Origin: an uncultured Opitutales bacterium
Lineage (GTDB): Bacteria > Verrucomicrobiota > Verrucomicrobiia > Opitutales > Intestinicryptomonadaceae
Reading direction: 5' to 3'
Length of the DNA stretch: 64,000 nucleotides
Assembly (NCBI GenBank): GCA_934613645.1
Contig: CAKTTC010000010.1
Span: 15,351-79,350, forward strand
Position 1 is the stretch's first letter. Every line of letters begins with the position of its first letter. Position numbers and translations under genes: made by a program. Positions 45,561-52,966 of the stretch are shown piece by piece. Below the pieces are notes generated by a model, which had not been told where the DNA came from, did not search any database, and saw only the letters and a program-made list of their open reading frames with translations.

Positions 45561-45594
45561 AAGCCTGTAAACATCATAGTTTGCAGGCTTTTTT
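45561..45594 (+). terminator. Terminator after tRNA-Pro
   Basis: A 12-bp stem, AAGCCTGTAAAC / GTTTGCAGGCTT with one G-T pair, loop ATCATA, followed by TTTT. Confidence 0.9.
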
Positions 45595-45719
45595 GTTTGA
45601 TTATCACTGTGTTGTAGGGTTATTGAAGAGTTTTGAAAGATTTTGAAAGGAAAGCGGAACTCATCAAAAAAGCTTGTTTTGAGGGCGAAAATTTGCGACA
45701 TTTTCGCGACAAGGTTTTT

Positions 45720-46796
45720 ATGAAAGTAGCGAAATGTAAAATTCACGGTGAAGACGGTTATGTCTGTTCCTACAAGCGCGACGGCAAATATTGTCGCAAA
45801 TATTTTTACTCCAAAAAAGACGCAGAAGCTTTTAAGCGCAATCTCGAAAATGTAAGCACTCCTTCCGCAAAAATTGTTAATTCGTTTTCATCGGCTCAAA
45901 TGGACGATATTGTTGCGGCGGTTCGTCTTTTGCCGAAAGGGCGGACTCTTGTAGAGGCGGTCAAAAAGGCTTGGCAATATGATTCAAACGCCGACGTGGA
46001 AGGTCTCATCAATTCTTTTATGGACATAAAGCGGGCGAAGGGGTTGTCTGTTTCTCACATAAAGCATACGCGGGCGCGGCTGTTGGATTTTCAAAAAACC
46101 TTTAAATCCTTCTCTTATGCGACTCCCGCCGCAATTTTGGAATACATAAAATCAAAAGGGAAACAAAAAACTATCATTCACTACAAAAGCACGCTTTCCG
46201 ATTTTTTCGCGTATTGTTTTAGAAAAGACGCCATTTTAAGCAACCCGTTTGACAAGCTTTCTTCCGACGACTTTCTTATTGAAGAGCAAAAGTTCGAAAT
46301 CGGTTTTTTGTCGGTCGAGCAAGCGAAATCTTTTATGGCGCTCTTAGAGCAAAAATATCCGCAATACTGCAAATTTTATACGCTCGCGCTTTTTGCGGGT
46401 GTTCGTGTTGACGAATGCCAACGTTTTAAAAATGATTTTATTGACTATGGCGGAAGGTCTATAACGTTCCCGAAGGAAATTGTAAAGGGAGGGAAAAAGG
46501 CGTGGATTGTCCGCGACTATGAACCCAATTTATGGGCTTGGCTTGAAAAATACAGAGAATCGGATTTTAAGCGTCCGTCAAACACTCTTCGAACAAAGAT
46601 TGGCAAGGATTTGAATTTACCGCAGAATTTCGCGCGGCATAGTTTTGCGACGTATCATTTGAGTCTTTACAAGGACGCGGAGCGAACGCGCTTCATTACG
46701 CGCCACAACAACGCTCAAACACTCCAAAACCACTATTTCGGAGCATTAGTGGACAAGCAAACCGCCAAGGCGTATTTCGAGATTTTGCCGAGTTAG
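45720..46796 (+). CDS. int: Prophage tyrosine recombinase (integrase)
   Basis: Integrates and excises the prophage at tRNA-Pro. About 358 aa from the ATG at 45720; an in-frame TTG at 45633 would add 29 residues. It has an N-terminal arm-binding module (KRDGKYCRKYFYSKKDAEAF), a SAM-like core-binding domain near 95-185, and the catalytic domain. Catalytic residues: R in ALFAGVRVDECQRF, K in VKGGKKAWIV, R in ARHSFATYHL, H in TRHNNAQTLQNHYFG and the nucleophile Tyr of NHYFG. The first His of the usual HxxR is replaced by Asn (NFARH). Overlaps the convergent next gene by 4 bp. Confidence 0.92.
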   Translation: MKVAKCKIHGEDGYVCSYKRDGKYCRKYFYSKKDAEAFKRNLENVSTPSAKIVNSFSSAQMDDIVAAVRLLPKGRTLVEAVKKAWQYDSNADVEGLINSFMDIKRAKGLSVSHIKHTRARLLDFQKTFKSFSYATPAAILEYIKSKGKQKTIIHYKSTLSDFFAYCFRKDAILSNPFDKLSSDDFLIEEQKFEIGFLSVEQAKSFMALLEQKYPQYCKFYTLALFAGVRVDECQRFKNDFIDYGGRSITFPKEIVKGGKKAWIVRDYEPNLWAWLEKYRESDFKRPSNTLRTKIGKDLNLPQNFARHSFATYHLSLYKDAERTRFITRHNNAQTLQNHYFGALVDKQTAKAYFEILPS

Positions 46797-47671
46797 CGGC
46801 TTATTTCTTCTTTAACTTCAATCCACCCTGCGTTCGGTCTTCGCGCATCGCCAACTTCTGTCTTTCCTGTAAACCTGTCTATTCTGACAATTCTCCACTT
46901 AAACGACGAGTAGGACGCGTAGCGATTTGACAGCGCGTATACTGAGGTTGCTCCGATAATTAGACCGACCAAAAACGAGAACAGTATTTGTTTTTTGTTT
47001 CTCATAGGCGGCTTATTTTGTGTTTCGGTAGAAGTAAAAAGGGTTTCAATGCCTTCTTTTAATTTTGATGACATCATTATTTTTGAAGTGTTTTGAGTTC
47101 TTGATGTCGTAGGTTCTCCAAATTTATTTGCCGTTTTAGTCCCTGGGACACACCCAAGAATTAACCATTTAACGACTACCAGTGGAGTGTGGTTTACTAT
47201 AAAAGCCAAAAAATACCAATTCCCCGACAGGTTCATATCGTGTAGGCGGCGAATTTGGATGCAGATATACGGGATATACCCCAAAAACAATATCCACAGG
47301 GGAACAATTCCCCAATATGGGCTTAGATTATGCGATTGTAGGAAAAAAATAACATCGGCAAGGTGAGCAAAGAATATTGTAAAGACCCCGAATAGCGGCA
47401 ACATCGCGAACCACCAAATCCAATATGTCTTACGCGAAACACGCCCTTTTATTGAATAGAATTTTGCGATAGGTTTTAAGCATTTCAATTTCAATAATCC
47501 CCACGCGGAAAGAGTCAATAGAACAATAAAAAATGATAACGGCAACAGCGGGGATAAATTATTATTTGGCACAGAATTATTCGATTCTCTGGACGGTTGA
47601 GATGTTGCATTTTTTTGAGGGGCAAATTCCGCTTTCAATCCCACGAGAAATTCGTTGTCGCTTGTGCTCAT
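46793..47671 (-). CDS. DUF805 membrane protein with extra C-terminal span (prophage accessory gene)
   Basis: A 292-aa protein. A central DUF805 region has FYSIKGRVSRKTYWIWWFAM near residue 90 and the RRLHDMNLSGNW motif near 165, with about four membrane segments. An N-terminal Asn/Ser-rich stretch and span come before it. After it come a polar linker, another span (ILFSFLVGLIIGATSVYAL) and a short external tail. Base composition is clearly more AT-rich than the host genes. Convergent with int, probably expressed from the lysogen. Function unknown. Confidence 0.7.
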   Translation of the reverse strand: MSTSDNEFLVGLKAEFAPQKNATSQPSRESNNSVPNNNLSPLLPLSFFIVLLTLSAWGLLKLKCLKPIAKFYSIKGRVSRKTYWIWWFAMLPLFGVFTIFFAHLADVIFFLQSHNLSPYWGIVPLWILFLGYIPYICIQIRRLHDMNLSGNWYFLAFIVNHTPLVVVKWLILGCVPGTKTANKFGEPTTSRTQNTSKIMMSSKLKEGIETLFTSTETQNKPPMRNKKQILFSFLVGLIIGATSVYALSNRYASYSSFKWRIVRIDRFTGKTEVGDARRPNAGWIEVKEEISR

Positions 47672-47674
47672 ATG

Positions 47675-48210
47675 TTAATATCCTTTTAGACTCCTAATTT
47701 GTTTTTCTATGTCTAAGAGTTTTTCATATTTTTTGTCGACACTATATCCTGTATGTCGCAGATAGGAAAGGTCTGATTTTACTTTTTTATAACGCAAAGT
47801 ATCGTTATGATAATCTATATTTTTTAATGATTCCGAAAGATAATCTATACACTTAAATATTCTGGTAAGCTTTGGGGCTTTATCAATTTCATCTTCAACT
47901 TTTCTGAACAGCCTGTTTATAATGTCGCGAGCTTCCGATAGCGAAATATCGAACATTTCACGCGCGTTTTTACGCGTTTTGATTCAAGTTCGGCGTGGAC
48001 GAGCTTTTCGAGATAATGTGAACGGCGAGTGTATACAGAATATTCTTCCTTATAATTGGCGGGGACTCCTGTCCCTTTGTTTAATTCGGCAAGTCGCGCT
48101 GCCACGGAAACCGTGGTGTATCCAATTTTTAGATAGGGGATACAAGGGTTCGACGCGATATAAACATATCCAGCGTAATTATCTCTTTGTTTGAAATATT
48201 TAGCTGACAT
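47675..48210 (-). pseudogene. T5orf172-type GIY-YIG nuclease-like gene, frameshifted
   Basis: The first frame (48210-47917) encodes a GIY-YIG N-terminal part: YVYIASNPCIPYLKIGYTT, RLAELNKGTGVPANYKEEYS and the HYLEKLVHAEL helix. At a run of five T on the plus strand (47967-47971) the frame is lost. One more base would continue KRVKNAREMFDISLSEA into the second frame (ending 47675, 93 codons from MFDISL), which has exactly the expected FF/FDIS-SEA end of this domain followed by a helical tail. So the gene is broken, or the run is a base-call error. No slippery heptamer is present. Confidence 0.75.
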
Positions 48211-48251
48211 ATAATCTCTCTATTTGAACAAAAACCATTTGGCGGTTATCT

Positions 48252-48488
48252 TCATTTTTTTAGTTTATTTTTGACTTTGTTTTTCGCCCCTATTGCAACT
48301 CCAACCGAATTCGTTATGGTCGCTCCATCGCCTTGGGGAAGCCCTCTCTGTTTTATATCATAATCAATCAAAGCGGCAATATAGGCGGATACATTACCCG
48401 CAAAACGCTCAGTTGCTATTTTTTTTGCATCTTCTAATACACTTGGGGAAATGGATATGTTTACTCTTATATTTTTCTTCATACTCAT
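48252..48488 (-). CDS. Ribbon-helix-helix DNA-binding protein (possible prophage repressor)
   Basis: A 78-aa protein with a basic beta-strand start (KKNIRVNISISPSVLEDAKK) and two helices ending near VSAYIAALIDYDI, the CopG/Arc plan. The C-terminal 30 residues are a Gly/Lys-rich tail. It is divergent from the next gene across a 76-bp intergenic region with a TTGACA box and an inverted repeat, the position of a lysogeny regulator. No Cro/CI-type helix-turn-helix repressor is seen elsewhere, so this is the best repressor candidate. Confidence 0.6.
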   Translation of the reverse strand: MSMKKNIRVNISISPSVLEDAKKIATERFAGNVSAYIAALIDYDIKQRGLPQGDGATITNSVGVAIGAKNKVKNKLKK

Positions 48489-48528
48489 AATTTAGTTGTG
48501 TAATTAAATTAGACAAGAAAAAAAACTG

Positions 48529-48564
48529 TTGACATAATACACAACAAAGGTGTATGCGTTGTGT
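48529..48564 (+). promoter_or_regulatory. Early promoter and inverted-repeat operator
   Basis: TTGACA at 48529-48534 is a perfect -35 box; TGTATG at 48551-48556 is the nearest -10 candidate (16 bp spacer, 3 to 4 matches). The inverted repeat ACACAAC (48539-48545) / GTTGTGT (48558-48564) spans the -10 and start region, as expected for an operator of one of the two flanking RHH proteins. Confidence 0.5.
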
Positions 48565-48750
48565 ATGAAAATGAAAAAAGCAAGGGCGGTTGGACGCCCA
48601 AAAGCAGGTGAAAAGAGGGTTCGTTATAATTTTGTTATGCTCCCCTCTGTGAAAAGTTCTGGGGCGAAAAAAGCATTTTTTCAAAACAAGTCATTATCAC
48701 GCTATGTTGAGGATTTGATTCTCGCAGACGTGGCGAAGAAAGGCGCGTAA
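48565..48750 (+). CDS. Small RHH-like regulator at the head of the early operon
   Basis: About 61 aa from the ATG at 48565 (a second ATG is at 48571). Basic start MKMKKARAVGRPKAGEKRVR, then a short strand (YNFVMLPSV) and helices (KKAFFQNKSLSRYVEDLILA), consistent with a ribbon-helix-helix fold. It opens the plus-strand early operon and is 1 bp from the next gene. Confidence 0.55.
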   Translation: MKMKKARAVGRPKAGEKRVRYNFVMLPSVKSSGAKKAFFQNKSLSRYVEDLILADVAKKGA

Positions 48751-48751
48751 G

Positions 48752-49009
48752 ATGGAAGCAGTGGCATTGAACGAATTTTGCACGGTGGGGGAATGTGCGA
48801 AATATTTAAAGACGCGCGGGGCGGTTGTTTCGGTCGCCGAGCTTAGGCGCATTGCTTCTGCCAAAGACTTGCCCTTTCGAAAGGGTGCGGGTCGAACGTT
48901 TCTCTTTAAGAGCGAACAGTTGGTGAGGGCGTATGAATCGACATTTTTACGTCCGAGCGAAATTTTGGCACTTGCCCGTGCCCGCAGGCGAAAGGAGGCG
49001 GCACTATGA
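48752..49009 (+). CDS. Excisionase/MerR-type HTH-like small protein
   Basis: An 85-aa protein beginning ALNEFCTVGECAKYLKTRGA, with FLFKSEQLVRAYE at the end of the fold. This is the winged-helix layout of excisionase-like DNA-binding domains, where a recognition helix is followed by a residue that reads the site. A basic C-terminal helix (LALARARRRKEAAL) follows. Might be Xis. Stop overlaps the next start (ATGA). Confidence 0.5.
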   Translation: MEAVALNEFCTVGECAKYLKTRGAVVSVAELRRIASAKDLPFRKGAGRTFLFKSEQLVRAYESTFLRPSEILALARARRRKEAAL

Positions 49010-49155
49010 ACCGCTATGACTGCAATGAATTGTTGCGTCCGATTCGGTTGGCGAAGTGGGAGCATTTAATGCGCGCTGTTTGGTGTGTGGTGCAGTTTAT
49101 GGGCGTGCTTGGGCTGTATTTCGGCTTCATTTGGCTGGTTTACAGGGCACTTTAA
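49006..49155 (+). CDS. 49-residue membrane peptide
   Basis: Starts at the ATGA overlap with the preceding gene after an AAAGGAGG site. A basic N-terminal part (MNRYDCNELLRPIRLAKWE) precedes one long hydrophobic span (WCVVQFMGVLGLYFGFIWLV). The strong ribosome site supports translation. Function unknown. A hairpin GCCCCGC - TGT - GGGGC follows at about 49162-49177. Confidence 0.55.
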   Translation: MNRYDCNELLRPIRLAKWEHLMRAVWCVVQFMGVLGLYFGFIWLVYRAL

Positions 49156-49227
49156 TTTCCGCCCCGCTGTGGGGCAAAACAAACAACAAAAAAGCCCGCC
49201 GAATTGGCGAGCTGAACTAAAAAAAAT

Positions 49228-49530
49228 ATGGATACAGAAAATAGTCAAGTAGAAACTCAAACTCCCAAATACAAGGTCGGCGACTTGGTGTGGATACCGA
49301 TGCCCCGCAATGTTAACGGCGGGGGAGGATTGGTATTTGTTCAAACGACAATCACTGCGGTGGTCTACACGCGTTTTGACGGTAAGTCTACATTTGAGGG
49401 GTATATACCTGCGAGCGAACGCCAGAACAAGTTAATAGAAGAGTCTGGCGTGTTTGCAACCCGCGAAGAGGTCGAAGCCTTTGTCGACAATATCCAAGCC
49501 AAAGCGGAAGCCGAGATGGAGGGCAAGTAA
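49228..49530 (+). CDS. Hypothetical prophage early protein (100 aa)
   Basis: Begins MDTENSQVETQTPKYKVGDLVWIP; the KVGDLVWIPMP strand and following beta pattern resemble small SH3-like barrels, and the end (EEVEAFVDNIQAKAEAEMEG) is helical. No family recognised. It is 1 bp before the next gene. Confidence 0.55.
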   Translation: MDTENSQVETQTPKYKVGDLVWIPMPRNVNGGGGLVFVQTTITAVVYTRFDGKSTFEGYIPASERQNKLIEESGVFATREEVEAFVDNIQAKAEAEMEGK

Positions 49531-49531
49531 G

Positions 49532-49708
49532 ATGGCGCGGAGTAAGAGCAAAGGCGCGGTCGATATGGTGCAGATTTCAATCAGTCTGCCGCGCGAGCTG
49601 GTAAAGAAAATTGACGAGATGGCGGCGGCGGACAACCGCAACCGCTCGAATTTCATTTCAAACGTATTCCGCAAATTTGCGGAGGAACAATTAGGGAAAG
49701 GTAAGTAA
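49532..49708 (+). CDS. Ribbon-helix-helix protein (58 aa)
   Basis: MARSKSKGAVDMVQISISLP followed by RELVKKIDEMAAADNRNRSN and FISNVFRKFAEEQLG is a near-ideal CopG/MetJ ribbon-helix-helix: strand MVQISISLP, helix A, NRNRSNFI turn, helix B. Start set at 49532, where it abuts the previous stop. It is the third RHH protein in 1.5 kb. Likely regulates early genes or acts as antitoxin-like factor; no toxin partner is seen. Confidence 0.75.
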   Translation: MARSKSKGAVDMVQISISLPRELVKKIDEMAAADNRNRSNFISNVFRKFAEEQLGKGK

Positions 49709-49709
49709 G

Positions 49710-50309
49710 ATGAGTAGCGAAGACCTTAAAGCACATAAGGCTAACGAAGAATCGACTGTCGTGCAGAATGTGGCGCGTATGGTCATTGACAAAACTGTGG
49801 CGGAGCAGACGCAGACTGTTTTTGAAAAGGTAATAAGTCTCAATCAATGGGACGCCGTTGCAACGGCAATCACGAACAGGCTTGCTGACGAACTCAAAGA
49901 GCAGTCGTTTATGACAACCGATTTGGAGCTGACCGAAAAGCAAAAGGACGCGCTCGGGAACGGGCTGTCGGTGATTGTTTCGGAGGTTGTGAAAAACTAC
50001 AAGGCGCAGGTCTCGAACGACGAGCGGACGGTATCGACGTATCTTATCGTAAAAGGCGCGATGCGTTCGATAATCGAGCGTGTGCTTTCGGGAATCGGCG
50101 AGGAAATCAACCGCGGCGCGGTGATAAATGCGGTTGCCGTTTCGGCGGACTCGAAAGGCAAAGACTTTAACAAAGTCGAGCTGCAATACTCAAAAGACGC
50201 GGGCGACATCACAATCCCGACAAAGGGAGTGTTTATATCGACGAACTGCGTCGAAACCATACGCGATTCAATCCGTGTAGACGAAATTGAAAAACTGAAT
50301 GCAAAATAA
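49710..50309 (+). CDS. Hypothetical prophage early protein (199 aa)
   Basis: A mostly helical acidic protein with the repeated pattern of a multimer core (VVQNVARMVIDKTVAEQTQT, then KDALGNGLSVIVSEVVKN). I do not recognise it. It directly precedes the RecT-like gene and ends 13 bp before its start, a place often held by recombination accessory or SSB-like proteins. Confidence 0.5.
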   Translation: MSSEDLKAHKANEESTVVQNVARMVIDKTVAEQTQTVFEKVISLNQWDAVATAITNRLADELKEQSFMTTDLELTEKQKDALGNGLSVIVSEVVKNYKAQVSNDERTVSTYLIVKGAMRSIIERVLSGIGEEINRGAVINAVAVSADSKGKDFNKVELQYSKDAGDITIPTKGVFISTNCVETIRDSIRVDEIEKLNAK

Positions 50310-50322
50310 AAGGAGGTGTGAA

Positions 50323-51336
50323 ATGAGTGAATGTGAAGCAATAGTCTCCAATCAACAAGTTGCGGGAACGCCCGCAACACGCGTTGTGGCGGGATTTGAA
50401 ACTATGGCGGGCTTCGAGTTGCTGCAACGCCAAGGCAAGATGTTGAGCCAATGTTCAATGTTGCCCGACAATTTCAAGGGCAGTATTCCCGACTGCTCCA
50501 TTGCGCTCGAAATGAGCGCAAGAATGGGTTATGCGGTGTCGCCGTTATTGATTTTACAGTCGATAGTGGTTGTCCACGGCAAGCCGACGTTCGAGGCGAA
50601 ATTTGTCATCGGCTTGTTGAAGAGCCGTTGCGGCTACAAGGTATTCGACTACGAGATGTCGGGCGATGTCGGCGACGCTGGCGAGGTTCAGCGCACCCCG
50701 AGAATCGGGCGCGACGGTAAGCCGATTTTAGACAAAAAAGGCAATCCGATATACGACTGTAAGATTATCCGCGAGGGTAGAACGTGTTTGGCGTATGCAA
50801 TCGACAGGGACGGACGCCGCGTAGAGGGTGTGCCGATTTCAATGGCGATGGCGAAAGTCGAGGGCTGGTATGACAAAAGCGGCAGTAAATGGCAAACGAT
50901 GCCTGAACTAATGTTGCGTTATCGCGCGGCGACGTTCTTCAAAAATATCCACTGCCCCGAAATTACAATGGGCTTTAAAACGTCCGACGAAATAATCGAC
51001 ATCGAAGACGCCGAAATCGAAATCATCGAGGACAAGCCCAAGCAGAAGCTTTTTAAGGCTAAGAGCGAACCCAAGCCCGAAGAATCCAAGCCCGAAGAGC
51101 CGAAGCAGGAAGTGGTCGATAAAGCCGAACAGCCGAAAGTTGAAAGTTTTTGTGCGGAGCTTGCAGACAGGCTCGAAGTCGAGGGCTTGACGCAGGGGCA
51201 ATGTGTGGCTTATGCGGGCAAGAACGGAATGCTTGTAGGCGGCAAGATTGACGAGTTCGCCGCGCAGAAAATTCTGAATGCGTGGGACGTTGTAAAGGGT
51301 TTCATTGCAAGGGAGGACGCAGGCGATGACATCTAA
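50323..51336 (+). CDS. RecT-like single-strand annealing protein
   Basis: About 337 aa from the ATG at 50323, preceded by AAAGGAGGTG (an in-frame ATG at 50299 has no such site). The core resembles phage RecT-type proteins: MLSQCSMLPDNFKGSIPDCS, IALEMSARMGYAVSPLLILQ, KPTFEAKFVIGLLKSRCGY, MAMAKVEGWYDKSGSKW and TMPELMLRYRAATFF. A Pro/Glu/Lys-rich linker (KSEPKPEESKPEEPKQE) and a small C-terminal helical domain follow. It pairs with the exonuclease-like gene immediately downstream (11-bp overlap), the classical annealase-exonuclease module. Confidence 0.7.
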   Translation: MSECEAIVSNQQVAGTPATRVVAGFETMAGFELLQRQGKMLSQCSMLPDNFKGSIPDCSIALEMSARMGYAVSPLLILQSIVVVHGKPTFEAKFVIGLLKSRCGYKVFDYEMSGDVGDAGEVQRTPRIGRDGKPILDKKGNPIYDCKIIREGRTCLAYAIDRDGRRVEGVPISMAMAKVEGWYDKSGSKWQTMPELMLRYRAATFFKNIHCPEITMGFKTSDEIIDIEDAEIEIIEDKPKQKLFKAKSEPKPEESKPEEPKQEVVDKAEQPKVESFCAELADRLEVEGLTQGQCVAYAGKNGMLVGGKIDEFAAQKILNAWDVVKGFIAREDAGDDI

Positions 51337-52513
51337 CACAACACTCACTGACGCGAGGGGGAGTCTCCCCTCGGCGTCGCGTATGACGCGAATCTTCAAC
51401 TGTCCCGCGAGCTTCCAACTCAATGCGCTTGAAACGCCCGAAACATCAGCCGCCGCCGAAGAGGGGCGTATGTTGCACAGGATTATGGAGCTTGCAATAC
51501 AGCAGTTCCCCGAAGACATACACGAGGAAATGCGCGCAGATTTTGACGACGTGAAAAGTCGGCTATCCGACGAACAGGAACAGGCGTTTAGCACGGCGTG
51601 TTGGCTTGTTTCGCGCAACGTAGTTGACGGTTTCCGCGCGGGCGACGAAACGGGCAACGTCGAGCTTTACGAAAAGCGTTTCTGGGCGAAATCAAAGCTG
51701 TTCAGCGGACAGGGCGACGCGGTGTTTATCAAGGGAAACGGCGAAGCGACGATTGTCGATTACAAGTTCGGGCGCGGCGAGGTTGAACCCGCCGAACGCA
51801 ACTATCAGCTGGCGGCGATGGCTGTTTTGCTGGCGGACAATTTCGGCGGCTTGCGGACAATCCGCGCGATGATTATTCAGCCGCGCGCTCTCGAAAAGGG
51901 CAAGCGAATCACCGAATGCGTCTACACGAAAGACGACGTTGACGCCGCCCGCGAGGCGATAAACGCCGCCTGCAAGGAGGCAATCGAAGCCGAGCAACCG
52001 CGCCAAAAATGCGGATATTGGTGCAACTACTGCCCGTCTGCCTACCGCTGCAAGGCGGCGCAGAACGAAATTGCCAAGCAATACGCGCTGGCGACATCTA
52101 CGCCGCAGCTTGCAATCGGCAAGCACAACGCGGTGGACTTGTTCGAAAAGGCAACGGTCGTAAAAAAGCTCTGCGACGAAGTTTTGGCGGCTGTCAAGGC
52201 TTGGGTGCAAGGCAACCCCGACCACGGCACGGCTTTGGAACTGTCGGCGGGCGCGAAGCGTTCGAAGCTCGGCGACGCGGGCAAAATCTACGACGCGGTG
52301 TGCGGTGTGGGAATTTCGCCCGAAGAATTTGTCGGCGTCTGCGACGTAGGAATGACGAAGCTGCAATCGCTCTACTTTGCCAAGCGAAAGCTCGTAAACG
52401 AAAAGCAGACGAAGAAAGCGAGCGACTTCGAAGTAAAAGACCTGCTCGAAAGCAAGGGACTTTTAACCTACACGCAGACAGCTCCCACGCTCAAGCTTGG
52501 AAAGGGCGAGTAG
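51326..52513 (+). CDS. PD-(D/E)XK exonuclease with C-terminal cysteine cluster (DUF2800/Cas4-like)
   Basis: Probable 5' exonuclease partner of the annealing protein. The 395-aa protein has the N-terminal site block ASRMTRIFNCPASFQLN. The nuclease motif is GQGDAVFIKGNGEATIVDYK FGRG: Asp of QGDAV, Asp and Lys of VDYK, near residues 130-150. The last three cysteines of an AddB/Cas4-type iron-sulphur cluster lie in CGYWCNYCPSAYRC near 235, with the first probably Cys in FNCPAS. Start at 51326 inside the previous gene, preceded by GGGAGG. Confidence 0.75.
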   Translation: MTSNTTLTDARGSLPSASRMTRIFNCPASFQLNALETPETSAAAEEGRMLHRIMELAIQQFPEDIHEEMRADFDDVKSRLSDEQEQAFSTACWLVSRNVVDGFRAGDETGNVELYEKRFWAKSKLFSGQGDAVFIKGNGEATIVDYKFGRGEVEPAERNYQLAAMAVLLADNFGGLRTIRAMIIQPRALEKGKRITECVYTKDDVDAAREAINAACKEAIEAEQPRQKCGYWCNYCPSAYRCKAAQNEIAKQYALATSTPQLAIGKHNAVDLFEKATVVKKLCDEVLAAVKAWVQGNPDHGTALELSAGAKRSKLGDAGKIYDAVCGVGISPEEFVGVCDVGMTKLQSLYFAKRKLVNEKQTKKASDFEVKDLLESKGLLTYTQTAPTLKLGKGE

Positions 52514-52965
52514 TGAACGGCTGGACGAAAGACGACGTAGAGCGGGTTGTTCGGAAAAACCGAACAACTTGTAAGGAATCCTTACAGGTTGACGACTACA
52601 ACCGCTCTATTGGCTGCATTCTTGGTGGGCGTGTGCTCGCCAAGGGCAATCGCGGAACGTTTCACAAGTCGGGCGAGATGAACAAGACCGAAGCCGCGTA
52701 TGCGGCTTATCTCGACAGTCTCAAAAAGGACTGTCTCATTGCCGACTATCGCTTTGAGGCGGTCAAGTTGCGCCTTGCGGACAAGACGTTTTACACGCCC
52801 GATTTTATGGTTTTGATGCCGAACTTTTCGTTCGAGATGCACGAAGTAAAGGGTTTTTGGGAAGACGACGCCCGCGTCAAAATCAAAGTCGCGGCCGCTC
52901 AATTCCCCTTCAAATTCGTCGCGGTGAAAAAAACGAAAAACGGCTGGGTCAGAGAGGTTTTTTAA
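52513..52965 (+). CDS. DUF1064-family nuclease-like protein
   Basis: A 150-aa protein starting with GTG at 52513, overlapping the previous TAG by one base. After a basic, possibly flexible N-terminus comes NKTEAAYAAYLDSL, YRFEAVKLRLADKTFYTPDF, FEMHEVKGFWEDDARVKIKV and FPFKFVAVKK. The E...D...EVK spacing is the PD-(D/E)XK/VRR-NUC core typical of DUF1064 phage proteins, which probably resolve or nick DNA during replication. Confidence 0.8.
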   Translation: MNGWTKDDVERVVRKNRTTCKESLQVDDYNRSIGCILGGRVLAKGNRGTFHKSGEMNKTEAAYAAYLDSLKKDCLIADYRFEAVKLRLADKTFYTPDFMVLMPNFSFEMHEVKGFWEDDARVKIKVAAAQFPFKFVAVKKTKNGWVREVF

Positions 52966-52966
52966 G

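Noticed and set aside
47917..48210. Programmed -1 frameshifting in the GIY-YIG gene
   Set aside because: The sequence at the shift (GTAAAAACG) does not form an X XXY YYZ slippery heptamer in the right phase, and no downstream pseudoknot is evident.
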